Positions 47,688 through 58,942 of a stretch of 64,000 bases of DNA are shown here, one piece after another. The position numbers and the translations under genes were made by a program. The first letter of the stretch is position 1. Each line of letters opens with the position of its first letter. Origin of the DNA: Agelaius tricolor. Taxonomy: Eukaryota; Chordata; Aves; Passeriformes; Icteridae. The notes under the pieces are model-generated. The model ran no database searches. It had not been told where the DNA came from and saw only the letters and a program-made list of their open reading frames with translations. Location of the stretch: positions 496,001 through 560,000 of the forward strand of contig JALJCS010000050.1 in NCBI GenBank assembly GCA_023055355.1, given 5' to 3'.

Positions 47688-48367
47688 GTGGTGCTGGTGG
47701 CAGCACCGGGAAGCTGCCGGGTTTGGCTTTCTTTGCCAGAAAATGGCTGCATTTGGGTTGTGCCAGCACTGGGAAATTGCCAGATGTGACCTTTCTGTGC
47801 CAGCAAACTGCTGGAATTGTGCTGTGCAGGCATCTGAAAAATTCCGGATCTGGGCACTGGCGGTGTCAGCACACACGAGATCGGAGTAGTGTAGGCACCA
47901 GGTATTTGCCTGGTTTTGGCTTTCTTTGCCAGCCAATTGCTGGACTTGGGCTGTGGTGGCACAGGGAAATGTTCAGATCTGGGCATGGGTGGTGCCATCA
48001 AACACCAGGTCTGGGTGGTGACAGTCTTGGCACCAGGAAATTGCTGCGTTTTGTCTTCTTTTTCCAAAAAACTGCTGCACTTGGGCTGTGTTGGAACCAA
48101 GTATGTCCAGACTGGGGTACGGGCGGTGGCAGCAAACACCAGATCTTGGCATTGCCAGTGTCAGCAGTGGGAAATTGCCAGATTTTGGCTTTCTTTACCA
48201 GAAAATTGCTGGACTTGGCTCTGCCAGAACAAGGGAATTTCCAGATCTGGGCACTGGAGGTGGCAGCAAACACCAGATCTGGGCAGTGCCAGACCCAGTA
48301 ATGTTGGAAATGAATTTGTAGAGAATTTTTAAGGTTTGATAGAAGGTTTCTATAGTATGTATGCAAG

Positions 48368-48876
48368 TGTCACAATCCATCCTTACGAACGGGTTTCGTG
48401 ATGGTTTGTGGGTTGATCTCAGAGTGCAAAAAACACCGGCACGGTACAGGGGGCTGCAGTGATAATCAAAAGAAATGTACCTTTATTGAATAACCACAAG
48501 AAAATGCATTGGGGAGGAATTGGGGAAAAGGGAAAAAGAGGGAGGAAGAGAAAGGAAGGTATAGAGCTACCAAACGTAGAAAAGGCGCAGTCCTTTGATG
48601 TCCAGCCAATGGAGTTCACCAGGTCACGTCTGGGGAGATCTCAGGGTTGCAGTTCATCCAAACTCTTATTATACTCTTTTTGTTGATGGGGGAAGGGGTA
48701 AAACATGAAACTGAATCAAAGGTAATCTATTGTATTTTTGGGGGAAAAAATGGTATTTAGAGAAGGGTACACACAGTCCATGTTCTCTGCAGTGGGCGAG
48801 AGCCATTGTCTTCTTGGTCCACTGCTCGCACCTGCAACATCCATCTTGCTTTGGTTAGCTTGCCTCCCCCACACAC
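48368..48876 (-). mobile_element. LTR, minus strand, with adjacent polypurine tract
   Basis: On the minus strand it starts TGTGTGGGGGAGGC and ends GGATTGTGACA. It has an ATTCAATAAAGG signal near 48485 and is preceded by the purine-rich CCTGGGGGAGG, as expected for a 3' LTR. Its internal side would be 48877 onward, but the coding ERV sequence there is on the other strand, so this is a mosaic. Confidence 0.55.
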
Positions 48877-49299
48877 CTCCCCCAGGTTAGGGGTCTCAGT
48901 GCCAGTCCTTGGAAAGAGTGTGGGGGGGCCTTTTCACATAGGGATTTCATGTCTCGGTCTTTGATGGAGAGGCCTTGTACATCTCAGTCTGTCTGTCACG
49001 GCCGTTGTAAGACAAGTGAGGGGTCTTCTGTGGGGGACCACCCAAAACTCAGGAGAAGTCCAGCCAGGCCGAGAGGTGGGACAACTTCCAAGGCTATTGT
49101 TGCAAAAAGGCAAGGGGCCCCCTTCTTCCTTTCATTGGGTTCAGTGTAGCATACAGCAAACACACCTGTGAACAATAGCTTAGCAATGCCAGCAGCTGTG
49201 CTCAGGTCTCGGGGCCCATGGCATGTAACTTTCTCCACCAGGGCCAGAAACTTCAGACAAGGGGCTTTTCTTCAGTGGTCCCCAATGACGATGGTGAGG

Positions 49300-50757
49300 C
49301 AGATGAGAGAAACTTCAGACAGAGTCTCACACCTACATTACATGGACGACGTACTAATCTGTGCTTCCACCAAGTCTTACTCAGACGCAGCACTTTCCAA
49401 AACTGTCGCAGCTGTCAAAAGTGCGGGGTTTCAGATAGCTCAGGAAAAAATCCAGCTATGGAGCCCATGGAAGTACCTCGGGTTTTTAATCACAGGAAGG
49501 ACCATCGTGCCTCAAACTCTGTCCATCAATGAGCACCCCCAGACATTAAGAGACACGCAACAGCTGTGCGGCGTCATCACGTGGATCCGACCTCTCCTGG
49601 GCCTCACCACAGAAGAACTGGCACCGCTCTTCGACCTTCTGCGAGGAGACGGCGACCTGGCTTCCCCACGCTCGCTAACGCCAGAAGCCTGGGAGGCTTT
49701 GCAGAGAGTCGCCAGCGCCATCAAACACCGCCAGGCACATCGGACAGACCGGTCCCTTCCCCTCAGCCTTGGTATTTTTGGTAAGTGCCCAAACTTCCAT
49801 GTGCTGCTCTTTCAGTGGGATGATACTTCAAAAACCCCACTCATCATCATCGAGTGGCTTTTTCTGCTGCACCAGCCACATCAAACAGTTACCACCCCAC
49901 CAGAACTTGTAGCCAAACTTATTATTAAAGGCCGACATCGCCTCCGGACCCTCGCAGCTTGCGATCCGGCGTGCATTTACCTCCCTTATACTTTGGAACA
50001 ATTGGATTCTCTACTACAAACAAATGAACATCTGCAAATTTCATTCAACAGCTATCCCAGAAAAATTTCAAGTCATTATCCTGAACACAGACTTTTTAAA
50101 GATTCACTGCATTTGGCCCCAAAATCAGATAAAAGTAAAACTCCACTCAAAAACTCTATCACGGTGTTCACTGACGGTTCAGGCAAATCTCACCAGTCAG
50201 TGTTCACCTGGAGGGACCCGGACACTCAGAAGTGGGAGTCTGATATCCAGGTTGTTGAAGGTTCCCCCCAGACTGCAGAACTTGCTGCAGCTGTGAGGGC
50301 GTTTCGAACATTCCAACAACCCTTCAATTCAGTCACAGGTTCTGCATATGTCACTGGGATAGCAGAGCAGGCAGAGCGTGCCCTGCTCAAGGAAGTCCAA
50401 AATAAAAAATTCTACAGCTTGCTCTCTGAATTAATTTGGTTCATCTCCCACAGAGAGCAACCTTATCACGTTCTGCACGTCCGGTTGCACACAGAGCTGC
50501 CAAGATACATCACTGAGGGCAGCTGGAGAGCAGACTTGTTAGCAATGGCAGCAAGTGCCACCCACATTTCCCCCGCTGCACCACATGTCTTTCAACAGGC
50601 TCGTCTAAGCCATGCATTATTCCCTCAGAATGCTCCAGCTTTAGTAGGTCAATTTAAGATTTCCAGAGACCAAGCCAAGGCAATTATCTCCACCTGCCCC
50701 AATTGCCAATCCCTCGCCCTCGCTACCATAGGGACAAAACGAAGAAAATTACAGTGA
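49300..50757 (+). pseudogene. pol: Class II ERV pol fragment: RT (from YMDD), RNase H, integrase zinc-binding end
   Basis: One long open frame. YMDD lies at 49339-49350; the fingers and palm before it are missing. The connection domain follows (WKYLGFLI, QQLCGVITWIRPLLG), then RNase H with TDGSG (50170-50184) and ELAA. The third catalytic Asp position reads VTGSAYV (Gly). The integrase zinc finger keeps SHALF and CPNC but has Pro (50623-50625) where the second His belongs. The frame ends just after the zinc finger, so the catalytic core of integrase is absent. The order and motifs are those of alpha/betaretrovirus-like (ERVK-type) elements. Not functional. Confidence 0.85.
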
Positions 50758-50836
50758 CAACTAACTTGACAACTAACTAACTTGACTAAAAACGAAGAAA
50801 ATTACAGTGACAACTAACTTGACAACTAACTAACTT
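50737..50836 (+). repeat. Tandem duplication of about 54 bp at the pol-env deletion junction
   Basis: AACGAAGAAAATTACAGTGA and the following CAACTAACTTGACAACTAAC block occur twice in succession, exactly where integrase stops and env begins. Confidence 0.85.
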
Positions 50837-50837
50837 C

Positions 50838-51739
50838 ATGTTTCCATCAGTGCTCGAACAGTCGATACCTGACTCACTGGAGGACCAGATGGCCACTCCC
50901 AGGACACCCCGAAATACCTTAACAGCTGCTGCCACCGTCACTGTGCTCCTGTGCATCCAAACAGCGGTTGGATGGGTCGTGCCACAACCAACAGAAAACC
51001 TATGGGTCACACTGGGGAAATCTCTCAAGCAGGATAACTTTTGCATGGCCATGGCAGGTGCAAAAGACCTGCTGTCTACATGTCTGGTGAGAATCCCCCT
51101 GTCACCAAATGAATATGCCTGTGCAGGTAAGAAGCCCACCCTGGTAAACACCTGGGACGAGTGGATGAAGATCTTACCACATGCACCACAGGACCTCCAA
51201 GAACTAGACCTACCGGGCTCCTCAAAGCGACTTCTTGTGTCAACTTTTTCTACAAGCCACCCCAACAAAATTGGCATGAGAAATCTGAACCACAGATGAT
51301 AGTGAGAAAAGATATATCACCAAATGATAAGAGATACAATGATGTTGACTGGTGCAATTATACTGCCAAAACATTATCTAAGTCCTCTCCGTTTCCCAGA
51401 GTGCTTCCCAAGGGAGTGTTTCTCATCTGTGGTGACAGGGTGTGGGCAGGGATCCCCTCAAAGATCAAAGGGGGCCCCTGCAGCCTTGGCCAGCTTACTA
51501 CCCTCACCCCAAACACTACCCAAATTAAAAATTGGAAACAAGAAACTCAATTGGCGCCCCAGAAAAGATCGTACTCCCAATTCAATCAAAATTGCGATGG
51601 CCAAATTTATAATTCGGGCAAGATGAAGAGGGTTGCTGTTTCCATCTTTCTACCCTGGGTTGCAGCTGGGCCCTTGGATTTTCCCTTAATAAACCCGGCT
51701 GGATCTGCTCTGCAAGGAGTCCTCTCGTCCCTCTGGTGA
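50838..51739 (+). pseudogene. env: ERV env surface-subunit fragment, frameshifted
   Basis: An ATG at 50838 opens a frame with a hydrophobic leader and a conserved-looking Cys pattern (FCMAMAGAKD, TCLVRIPL). A frame change near 51200-51250 moves homology to a second frame holding LPKGVFLICGDRVWAGIP and GGPCSLGQLT, a motif pattern of avian class II ERV surface proteins. No transmembrane subunit or fusion peptide is seen. An AATAAA at 51688-51693 suggests LTR sequence at the end. Broken, non-functional. Confidence 0.7.
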
Positions 51740-51759
51740 GGCTTTGATTGCACCATCCG

Positions 51760-53560
51760 GGCTCAGGCGTCTGCTGGGCTGGGGCAGTTGTCAAGGCAGC
51801 CCCAAGTGGAGACGCTTTCGGTGCTGCAGGCGCCTGACAGCGCCTGCCTGGGGAAGCTGCTCTGGCCACCCGCAGCAACCAATTCCTTTTCCCAGGCAGC
51901 AGCTCCCAGCGTCCTCCTGTGAAGCCCAGAGAGAGAGGGAGCAGCTGCCCTCAGCCCTGTCCTTTACCGCATCCCAATTCTCATGTAATGTCCCCCCTGG
52001 GAGAGAAACTGCCAGAGAAGAGAAGTGCGACCAGATCCCCCCCTCCCCTGAGCTTGAACACTTCTTTTGTTTCTTAAGGACCCAGTCTTATCAGAGCAGT
52101 GGTATTGCACTGACAGCTGGGACACCAGCAGGAGATCACCCCACAGTGCCCAGTGTGCACCAGGCTCAACAAGGTCTCCTTCCCCCCTGATTCCACCAGG
52201 CCTCTTCCCTTGGCTGTGGTTTTGCTGGATAGTGGGTCAGGACAGTGAGGATCTCCTTCATCTATTCATTCACTGTTTAGGGTCTTGCAGACACTTCCTC
52301 AATTTCTCTCCAAGGTGACCTCAGAAAACCAATGACATCACAGCTCTTGTCCATCTGGTGAAGAATCTCCCACAGGGACACTCAGGTGTCTCCTCCAAGG
52401 CCCAAAGCATCAAAACCCCCAAGGGAAATCATCCCCCTTGGGCACTGCGCCTCCTTGGGTGAGTTCCAGAGCAAACAATCAAGGCAGTGGCCTGAAATGT
52501 TTTCCCAGCTGGGCCATAACACTTCTCTGATGGATGCACATTGTCCCTGGGGAAAGAGATGTGCAGAACCCTTCACTTATGCCCTGGAATGTCAAACAGG
52601 AATCACAGCCTTGGACAGCTCTCAGGAACCACTTCAGTGTGGATTTTCCTTCCTGGAAGCCCAAGATGTCTGAATGTGCTCCTGGTGCCTCAGGGCCTGG
52701 GTAAACAGGGCTTGTCAGAGAGGCTGGCAGGGCACCAACACCCCTCCTCCTCACAGGGCACCTCTGTTACCCCAATTAGCTCCGAGTGGCTGCCTGGGGA
52801 CAGGTGCCCACTTCCCCATGCGCCTGGGATGGGCACATCCTGCTCAGGGCCAGTGCTGGCCTGGGCCCAGAGCCAGGGCCATGAACCAGGTGCTCTGGGA
52901 GGGCTCGGTGGCTGCAGGTGTGACAGGATGAGGGGCAGGGCAGGGCATATTCCCCTCGGACAGGGCTGTGGGCATGGAGCTTGGTGGGGTTTGGCATCTG
53001 CAGGGAAAGGGCTATCGGGTTGTGTGGATGTGGGAATTGTCACTCCTGAGGCATTCCCCAGGCCTCAGCCTTGTCTGCAGGTGCTCAGCATTGCCCAGTG
53101 CTCCCCAGTGTCTGCAGTGACTGAGATGCCAATCAGCCACCTGATCCCATGTCCCTTGTTCCCCTTGTTCTCCCACATGTTGGGTTTGGGGCCGGGCTCA
53201 GCTCTGGGGTGTCCCCCAGAGAAAGCTCTGGCAGGGGAGGGGCAGCAGGAGATGGGGGATCTGGCACTGGGGGCTGTTGGAGGATGGATTGTGTTGGACT
53301 GGGGGCTGTCCCCACAGGGTCCCCAGGTGCCTTTGGCTCCCTGCCTGCCCCCCTTGGCCCCCCAGGTGCCTGGGCCCTTCCAGGGGCAGCTGCCCCGTGC
53401 AGGAAGCTGGAGGGATGCCGGGCAAGGGGGCTGGATCCGTGCCACAGGTGGGGTGGGGTGGACTCTGTGCCAGGGCTGGGCTTGTGGCCAGGGCTGGGGG
53501 CTGTGCCAAGCCGGGCTTTGGCCTGGGGGCTGGCAGGGAGGGTGCAGGGAGGAGTCCCGG
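51760..53560. other. Interval upstream of the secreted-peptide gene, no gene seen
   Basis: The 342-codon plus frame (52541-53569) is GC-driven and overlaps the promoter of the next gene. No domain, RNA gene or transposon recognised. Confidence 0.5.
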
Positions 53561-53564
53561 CAGG

Positions 53565-53570
53565 GATAAA
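53565..53570 (+). promoter_or_regulatory. TATA-like box of the small secreted-peptide gene
   Basis: GATAAA in CAGGGATAAAGGTG, about 59 bp before the start codon; a transcription start near 53595 would leave a short 5' UTR. Confidence 0.45.
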
Positions 53571-53623
53571 GGTGCTCCTCACCTGCTGCAGCCTCAGGCA
53601 GCGCTGCCCAGAGCCAGAGGAAG

Positions 53624-54900
53624 ATGAAGGTGGCTGTGCTCAGCGTGGCCCTGCTCTTCTCCATCCTGCTGTGCCCCCCGGCACAGGCCAAGGTGAGGCA
53701 CCAGCCAAACGCTGTCCCCACATCCTGCCCTTTCTGGCCTCCCTTCCCACCCTTTTGGTCCCTCCTCTGTGTCCCATTCAGGGTCCCCAAACGCCCTCCC
53801 ACTGACCATTCCTGAGGCCTTTCCTTCCATGTCCCCCCTCAATCCTTTGCTTTTCTTCCTGGCCACTGCAGAGGGGTCCCCCTGTACAATTCCCTGACTC
53901 ACCCCCACTCCCACACCATCTCCCAGTCCCGTTGGTTTTGTCCCCACCTGTCCTCATTCTCCTGTCACCACCAAGTCCCTCCCTTGCCCACCCATGTCCC
54001 TACACCTCAGTTCCTTTCTCCTCCCCTGTACCTCACACCCTGCTCCTTCCACACCCTCAGCCCTGTCCCCTGGGCCCTCAAGTGACCCCAGATCAGTGTC
54101 TTTGGGTCTCCCCCCACCTCAAACAGATCTTCTTGAAGGCCCTGAATTCCCATCCCTCTGCCTGCGCCCTGCTCCCTGCACCCGTGTCCCCCCCAGCCCC
54201 ACAAGGTCCAGTCCAGACCCAGCCTTTGTTCTCCTTTCCAGGCACTCCTGGAAGGAACCCAAGATGATCTGCGGGAGGTGAGTGGGCTGCTGGCATGGGA
54301 GGGCATCCCCTCAGGGCATTGGGGGGCAGTGGTGTCCCCCCATCCCTTGCTGGCACCGGGGACATCCCAGTGACCAGCGAGGTCTCCTGGTCTCTCTGCA
54401 GTTGGATTTAGACAATGTCGCGGTCCTGGAGACGCCTCTGGTGGGTACCACGAGTTCTGCTGCTGTCAGACCCTCCCCTTGCCTGGCCACCACAGCCCAG
54501 GCCATCCCAGTCTGTCCCAGCAGAGCCCAGTGCACCCCTCCTGACAGCCCAGACAATGCCCTGGCCCAGGGCTGCTCCCCAGGGAAGCCTTTGCCCAGGG
54601 CCCTGCTGCATTCCCATCCCTGTCAGCCCAGGAACCCCTGGATGAGCCAGGACGCAGCCCCTGCCCCAGCTGTGCCTCTTGGCCAGGAGCCCAGTGCTTC
54701 TGGGCAGCAGCACAGCAGCTCCTGCACCCCATTGCTCCCACAGCCCCTTCCCCAAGGCGCCCCTGCTCTCCCCTGCCTCCCAGTGCAGCCCAGTGCCCCC
54801 AGTGTGTCTCTAACGCTGCCTTTGTCCCCAGCCCCCTGTGGCTGAAGAGCTGCGGGCTCTCCTGCGGCAGAAGCGCCTGGCTGCCTCTCTGGATGCCTAG
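53624..54900 (+). CDS. Small secreted peptide precursor, 70 residues, four coding exons, unknown family
   Basis: Coding exons 53624-53692, 54242-54277, 54402-54440 and 54832-54900, all in phase 0 with clean GT-AG sites. A fifth, non-coding exon starts at 54992 after a TCTTTTAG acceptor, because TAG is followed directly by GTGAGC. Residues 1-21 (MKVAVLSVALLFSILLCPPA, then Q) form a good signal peptide with likely cleavage at AQA|K near residue 22. The mature part is about 48 residues, acidic in its first half (GTQDDLRELDLDN), then PPVAEELRALLRQKR with a furin-like RQKR site before a short C-terminal LAASLDA. There are no Cys residues in the mature part. I do not recognise the family. The block holding it is absent from duplicon copy 1. 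Confidence 0.72.
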
Positions 54901-54991
54901 GTGAGCCGTGCCTGCAGGGACAGGGCTGGGGACAAAGGCCAGCCATGGCCCAGTGGGCTCCAGGGGTCACCTTCTGGGCTTTGTCTTTTAG

Positions 54992-55140
54992 GCTGGCAAG
55001 GACCAGTGTCCTTTTTCCTCTCCAGTGGCATGAGGAGATGATCATCCCTGCAGGAACCCCCTGAACCCTTTGAGCCCTGGGCCATTTCCCCTGAAGAATA
55101 ATCAATCAATAGTCAATAAACCCTTTGAGGAAAGCTTTGC
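54992..55140 (+). terminator. 3' UTR exon and poly(A) signal of the small secreted-peptide gene
   Basis: Follows an acceptor at 54990-54991. AATAAA lies at 55115-55120, followed about 20 bases later by a GT-rich stretch (TGTGTCTGTGTGTGTG), the usual layout of a cleavage site. Confidence 0.65.
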
Positions 55141-55708
55141 TCTGTGTCTGTGTGTGTGTCCGTGGGTCTGGATTTCCTCCTTTCCAGTGACCCGGGGAAG
55201 TCAGGCCAGGTCTGGGCTCTGCTGCCTTGACACAGTCTGTGCTTTCCCCCAGACAAATGGTGTGTTGGGAGTTGTGCAGAGTCCAGGGGGAATGGGTTGA
55301 GTGGAGGGGTGGCTGTGCAGGTGGTGAGAAAGGCTGTGGTTCACTGTGAGAGAAGTCGGCATGGCCTGGGTTTAAAAGAAAAAAAATAATTTAAAAAAAC
55401 CCCTTTCTTTTAAAACCTTTTCTCCCTGTGAGAAATGACTGTTCACGTCTCAAAATTTTGAAAGATCTATTAAAAACTTAACAAAACTTACAACAAAGGG
55501 ACTAAATAAGGAAAAAGTGACAGTGCTGGGAGCCTCCCCCACTTTGTGGCTGGTAACCACGGGGCTGGCTCATCCACACAATGGCTGCTCTCCCTTTTAT
55601 ATCCTTGCTGTTGCAACAGGCAGCCCTAGCTCCTCCCAAAGGCTGTCTCTTGACTCTTGGTCGCTGTCCATTGGTGCAGACTGCTTTCTTAGAACTGGAT
55701 TGGAGCTC
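55141..55708. other. Right end of the 10.3-kb block, no gene
   Basis: Contains A/T-rich and LTR-like sequence (including GACAGTGCTG, also found at 21781 and 45240). Homology to duplicon copy 1 restarts at 55709. Confidence 0.45.
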
Positions 55709-55913
55709 AGCTGTTGCTAAGCCGTGCCTCTTAGGAACAATCTGCCCCTCCCCAAATGCCCGCACTACCAAGATCATCCCGGGATAACAATGCTGGGCGG
55801 GGGGGACACATTGCAGTAACAGAACTCTACATCTGTACAACTTCTCTTAACATACTGATCATGTTCACCCCTTAATTGGGAAGGCCAACCATCTCATTAC
55901 TCATGTCTATCAC

Positions 55914-56450
55914 TGTGGCATTCACATTCTCTGAAAAAATCCCTCCGCCCAGGATTTTTCTCCTGGGAAGCTGAGAAGCCTCAGAGGAAAAGGAAAACAA
56001 TGCTTATCTCATTTGCTTCTCCTGTGTTGGGCTGATGTGCAGAATGTGTTTGGAGATTGTTTACCCACAGGTGATTGATTGGTCACTCAAACCCCTGGTG
56101 TGTAAGTGCAGGAAAAGTTGTTTGTGAGAGATAGTTTTCATTTTTCTATCTAAGAGTGAAAAAACAGTTTATGCAGGTGGCTAGCGTTTATCACAGTCCT
56201 AGAGCTCTTTTTCAGGGAAAGTCGGTTGTTTTCCACTGTCCTAGAGCTCTTTCTCAGGAAAAACAAATTGTTTTTCACTGCTGCACAACTCTGTTCTCAC
56301 AGAGTTTTCAGCTTTCTCATGGCTTCTGGCAGCTCAGGTCAGGATTCAGTTTGTCAGCTTTTGGCTGCTGTTTCACCACCACAGAAAACATCATTCCTGT
56401 CCCAAAAAATAAAAGCAGCTGAGACGCAGCTCACTGCCTTCTAGAAGGTG
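55914..56450 (+). mobile_element. Passerine-type LTR, copy 2
   Basis: Starts TGTGGCATTCACATTCTCTG; counterpart of the LTR at 22198, with an AATAAA near 56407. Confidence 0.5.
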
Positions 56451-58303
56451 AAAAGGGATGCAGGTGCCCAGAGGCCCAGGAGAGAAATGGCAGTATTGAA
56501 AATGTGAGAAGCAAAGTTTTATTCATAGAGGCAGTGCTTGACCTCAAGGAAGACCTTTCCTACCAATCAAGACTTCCTTAGGGAACACCCTGCTTCTATA
56601 TCAATTAGAAAATAATGTTATATTGCTTCTTATGAAAAGAAAACTAAGGAGAGAAAATCCTGAAAATGGGAAAAAATCATTTGAGGTAATTGCTCATTGA
56701 AATCTTTTTCATTAATTCCACTCCTGACAAAATTAATTCTTGAAGATAATTCTGGTCGAGGTGCAGCTCCTTTGGGCTTTGTGCACTCTGAGGAGCCCCA
56801 TGGGAGATTTGGTGGCAACTCCATGAGCCTCAGTTCCTCAAAGGAGATGTCACAAATGTCCAAGGAAAGGAAGTGCAAAGCAAAGGCAGAACACACCTTC
56901 CAGGGCCCAAGATAATGTTCTCCTCTCCACTGGATTTTTGCCCTGGTCAGATGGGACTGTGCTAGGGTGAGGGAGACTTCCTGAGCAATCCTTTGCTCTG
57001 CGGGCACTGATCAGCTTGATGCCTGGAGAGGCTCCCTGGAACAGAGGCTGGGCAGAGTTAAAGGAATAAAGTAGGGATTTATTAAAAGGCCTTCAAAGGA
57101 TTCCCCTTGAGCAGGACAAGAGCCCAGCCAAGGCTACACTCAAAATGGATGACTGGTCAGGGGTTTTCACACTTTTATAAGGTTTGGTCCATTTAAATAT
57201 TAGGGTTAAATGTCCAATTCCAGCCTCAGGTGATGCAGTCCCATCCTCCCAGTTTGCTCTCCTCAATTCGCTGTTGTTTGCACTTTTGGGGCCTGAAGCT
57301 GCAACAGCATCTGGTTCTGGGGCTGGAAAAGGATTGTTTTGTCTGACTACAGTGTGAAGAGAACTTGCTAACACTCTGTATGAAGTCCAGAGTTACAGAC
57401 TAATGCAGTACAGAATCTGGAGATATGACAGCTAAAACTGAAGGCATCAGCCTGTTCCATATTCCCTTGGTTCCATGGGGATCCACAGCGTCACAATGGC
57501 CACTTGTTCCCATGAGGTTCCCCAGTGTCACCGTGGTGTCCTTGGACCCGCCTGGTCACAACCGACCCATGGTTCCATGAGGTTCCGCGGTGTCACCATG
57601 GTCACTGTCAGAGGCTGGATGGGATCAATGTCCTGAGACACCGTGGGATGAGCTGTCAATCAGTCACACAGTGGGGACAGGGCTAACCCAGCCCTGATTG
57701 CCTGAGCGATCAGAAATCCCACCTGGGGGCAGGCCCACAAAGGCCCGGGGGCTTAAAAACACGGAGCACAAGGTCAGCCCCTGGTATGGACTCTGCCTTC
57801 TCCTGGGGTTTGTGTCTCACCCACACTGGAACCCTAGGAACTGATAGTCATATGAGTGTCTTTCTATAGAGCTTCTGTCTTTCTGTCTCTCTCTCTTTCT
57901 TCTCCTTCTAATGCTCTTTATATGCAACATTTTTTGGGCACCTCAGCAGCTTACGTGTTCAATGATTTCTAGGGTAAATGAGCTAAGTTAATGAAGTTAC
58001 TGCTATGATAAGTGTTTTCTGTGTAATGGGATGTTGCATTAAATCCTCTTCCAAAGTTTCTTGTGTTTTTGTACTTTGCCAGTAGAATTTTGTGTCCTTT
58101 TGACCTCTTGAGAATATCTGGCTGGTGTTCCTCCTGTGCACCAAACTCAAGTAAAGGAGCCTTTGGTTACCTGCAGCATTTCAGTGTTCTGGGCTGTTAC
58201 ACCCCACAGGCTCACAATGGCCTCTTGTTTGCACACTGGCCCCTTGGTTCCATGGGCCCCAACAGTGCCACAATGATCCCCTTGGTTCCACAACTTTCCA
58301 GAG

Positions 58304-58942
58304 TGTTGTAGAGAATACATTGTTAAAGGAGTTAATAGAAAATTCCAATGATAGATATAGACTGTTTGTTTAATGTTTTATAGTTATGTAAAGTGCCAGT
58401 GTAAGTTTTAATTGTTTTTTTAAAGGTCTTAAAATTATGTAAATCCCCTTACTGTTGGGTATTCCCCCCGCTGCTCCCACTCTCATCTCAAATGGCAAAC
58501 CACCCAAGACCATAAAGAGGATGATTACGTCACCTAATAAGCAAATATGAAACTCCCATAAGACTTAGCAGAAAAGGATTACATAACAAAAACCCCTAGA
58601 ACAACCAACCACCTTGCAAATAAAGAATCAAAATACCACCTCTAAACAAAGAGAACATAAGACAATATCAAAGACCCTGGTCAGAACTTTTTGCCTTCAT
58701 CAATCTAACCAGAGCAGGCCAAGAGCAGTATAAAGATTATGAACCTGAAACCAACAGGCGTCTACTCGGAGACTCTCGTGAGGAAAGAAGACCCAGCTCT
58801 GCTGGAGGACGAGCTGACCTCCTCCTCCTCCACGCCGTCTGGGGAGGAGCGGTGGTGTGAGCACACCCCATGGGTCCCCTGCCTAGACTGTTTCCAGTAA
58901 AGCTGAAATCACTAAAGAGCTGCTCACGTGCCATTCATAACA
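58304..58942 (+). mobile_element. Gammaretrovirus-like 5' LTR, copy 2
   Basis: Counterpart of 24589-25223, with TATAAA at 58729-58734. A slightly diverged primer-binding site and leader (to about 59705) follow; again no gag. Confidence 0.65.

Larger units (their letters stand above)
45480..48305 (+). repeat. 129-bp satellite array, about 13 units, split by two solo LTRs
   Basis: Units share CTGGGCACTGGCGGTGCCAG, CAAACACCAGATCTGGG, GGTTTTGGCTTTCTTTGCCA and TGGACTTGGGCTGTG in fixed order. One counted unit is 129 bp. Three blocks remain (45480-45916, 46377-47030, 47688-48305); joining the ends across each LTR restores a continuous unit. Because 129 is a multiple of three and stops are rare, long frames stay open, but there is no start, domain or splice evidence for a gene. 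Confidence 0.88.

Noticed and set aside
45277..48321. Plus and minus ORFs of 200-300 codons over the satellite
   Set aside because: They exist because the repeat period is a multiple of three with few stops. They are broken by LTR insertions and have no recognisable domain.
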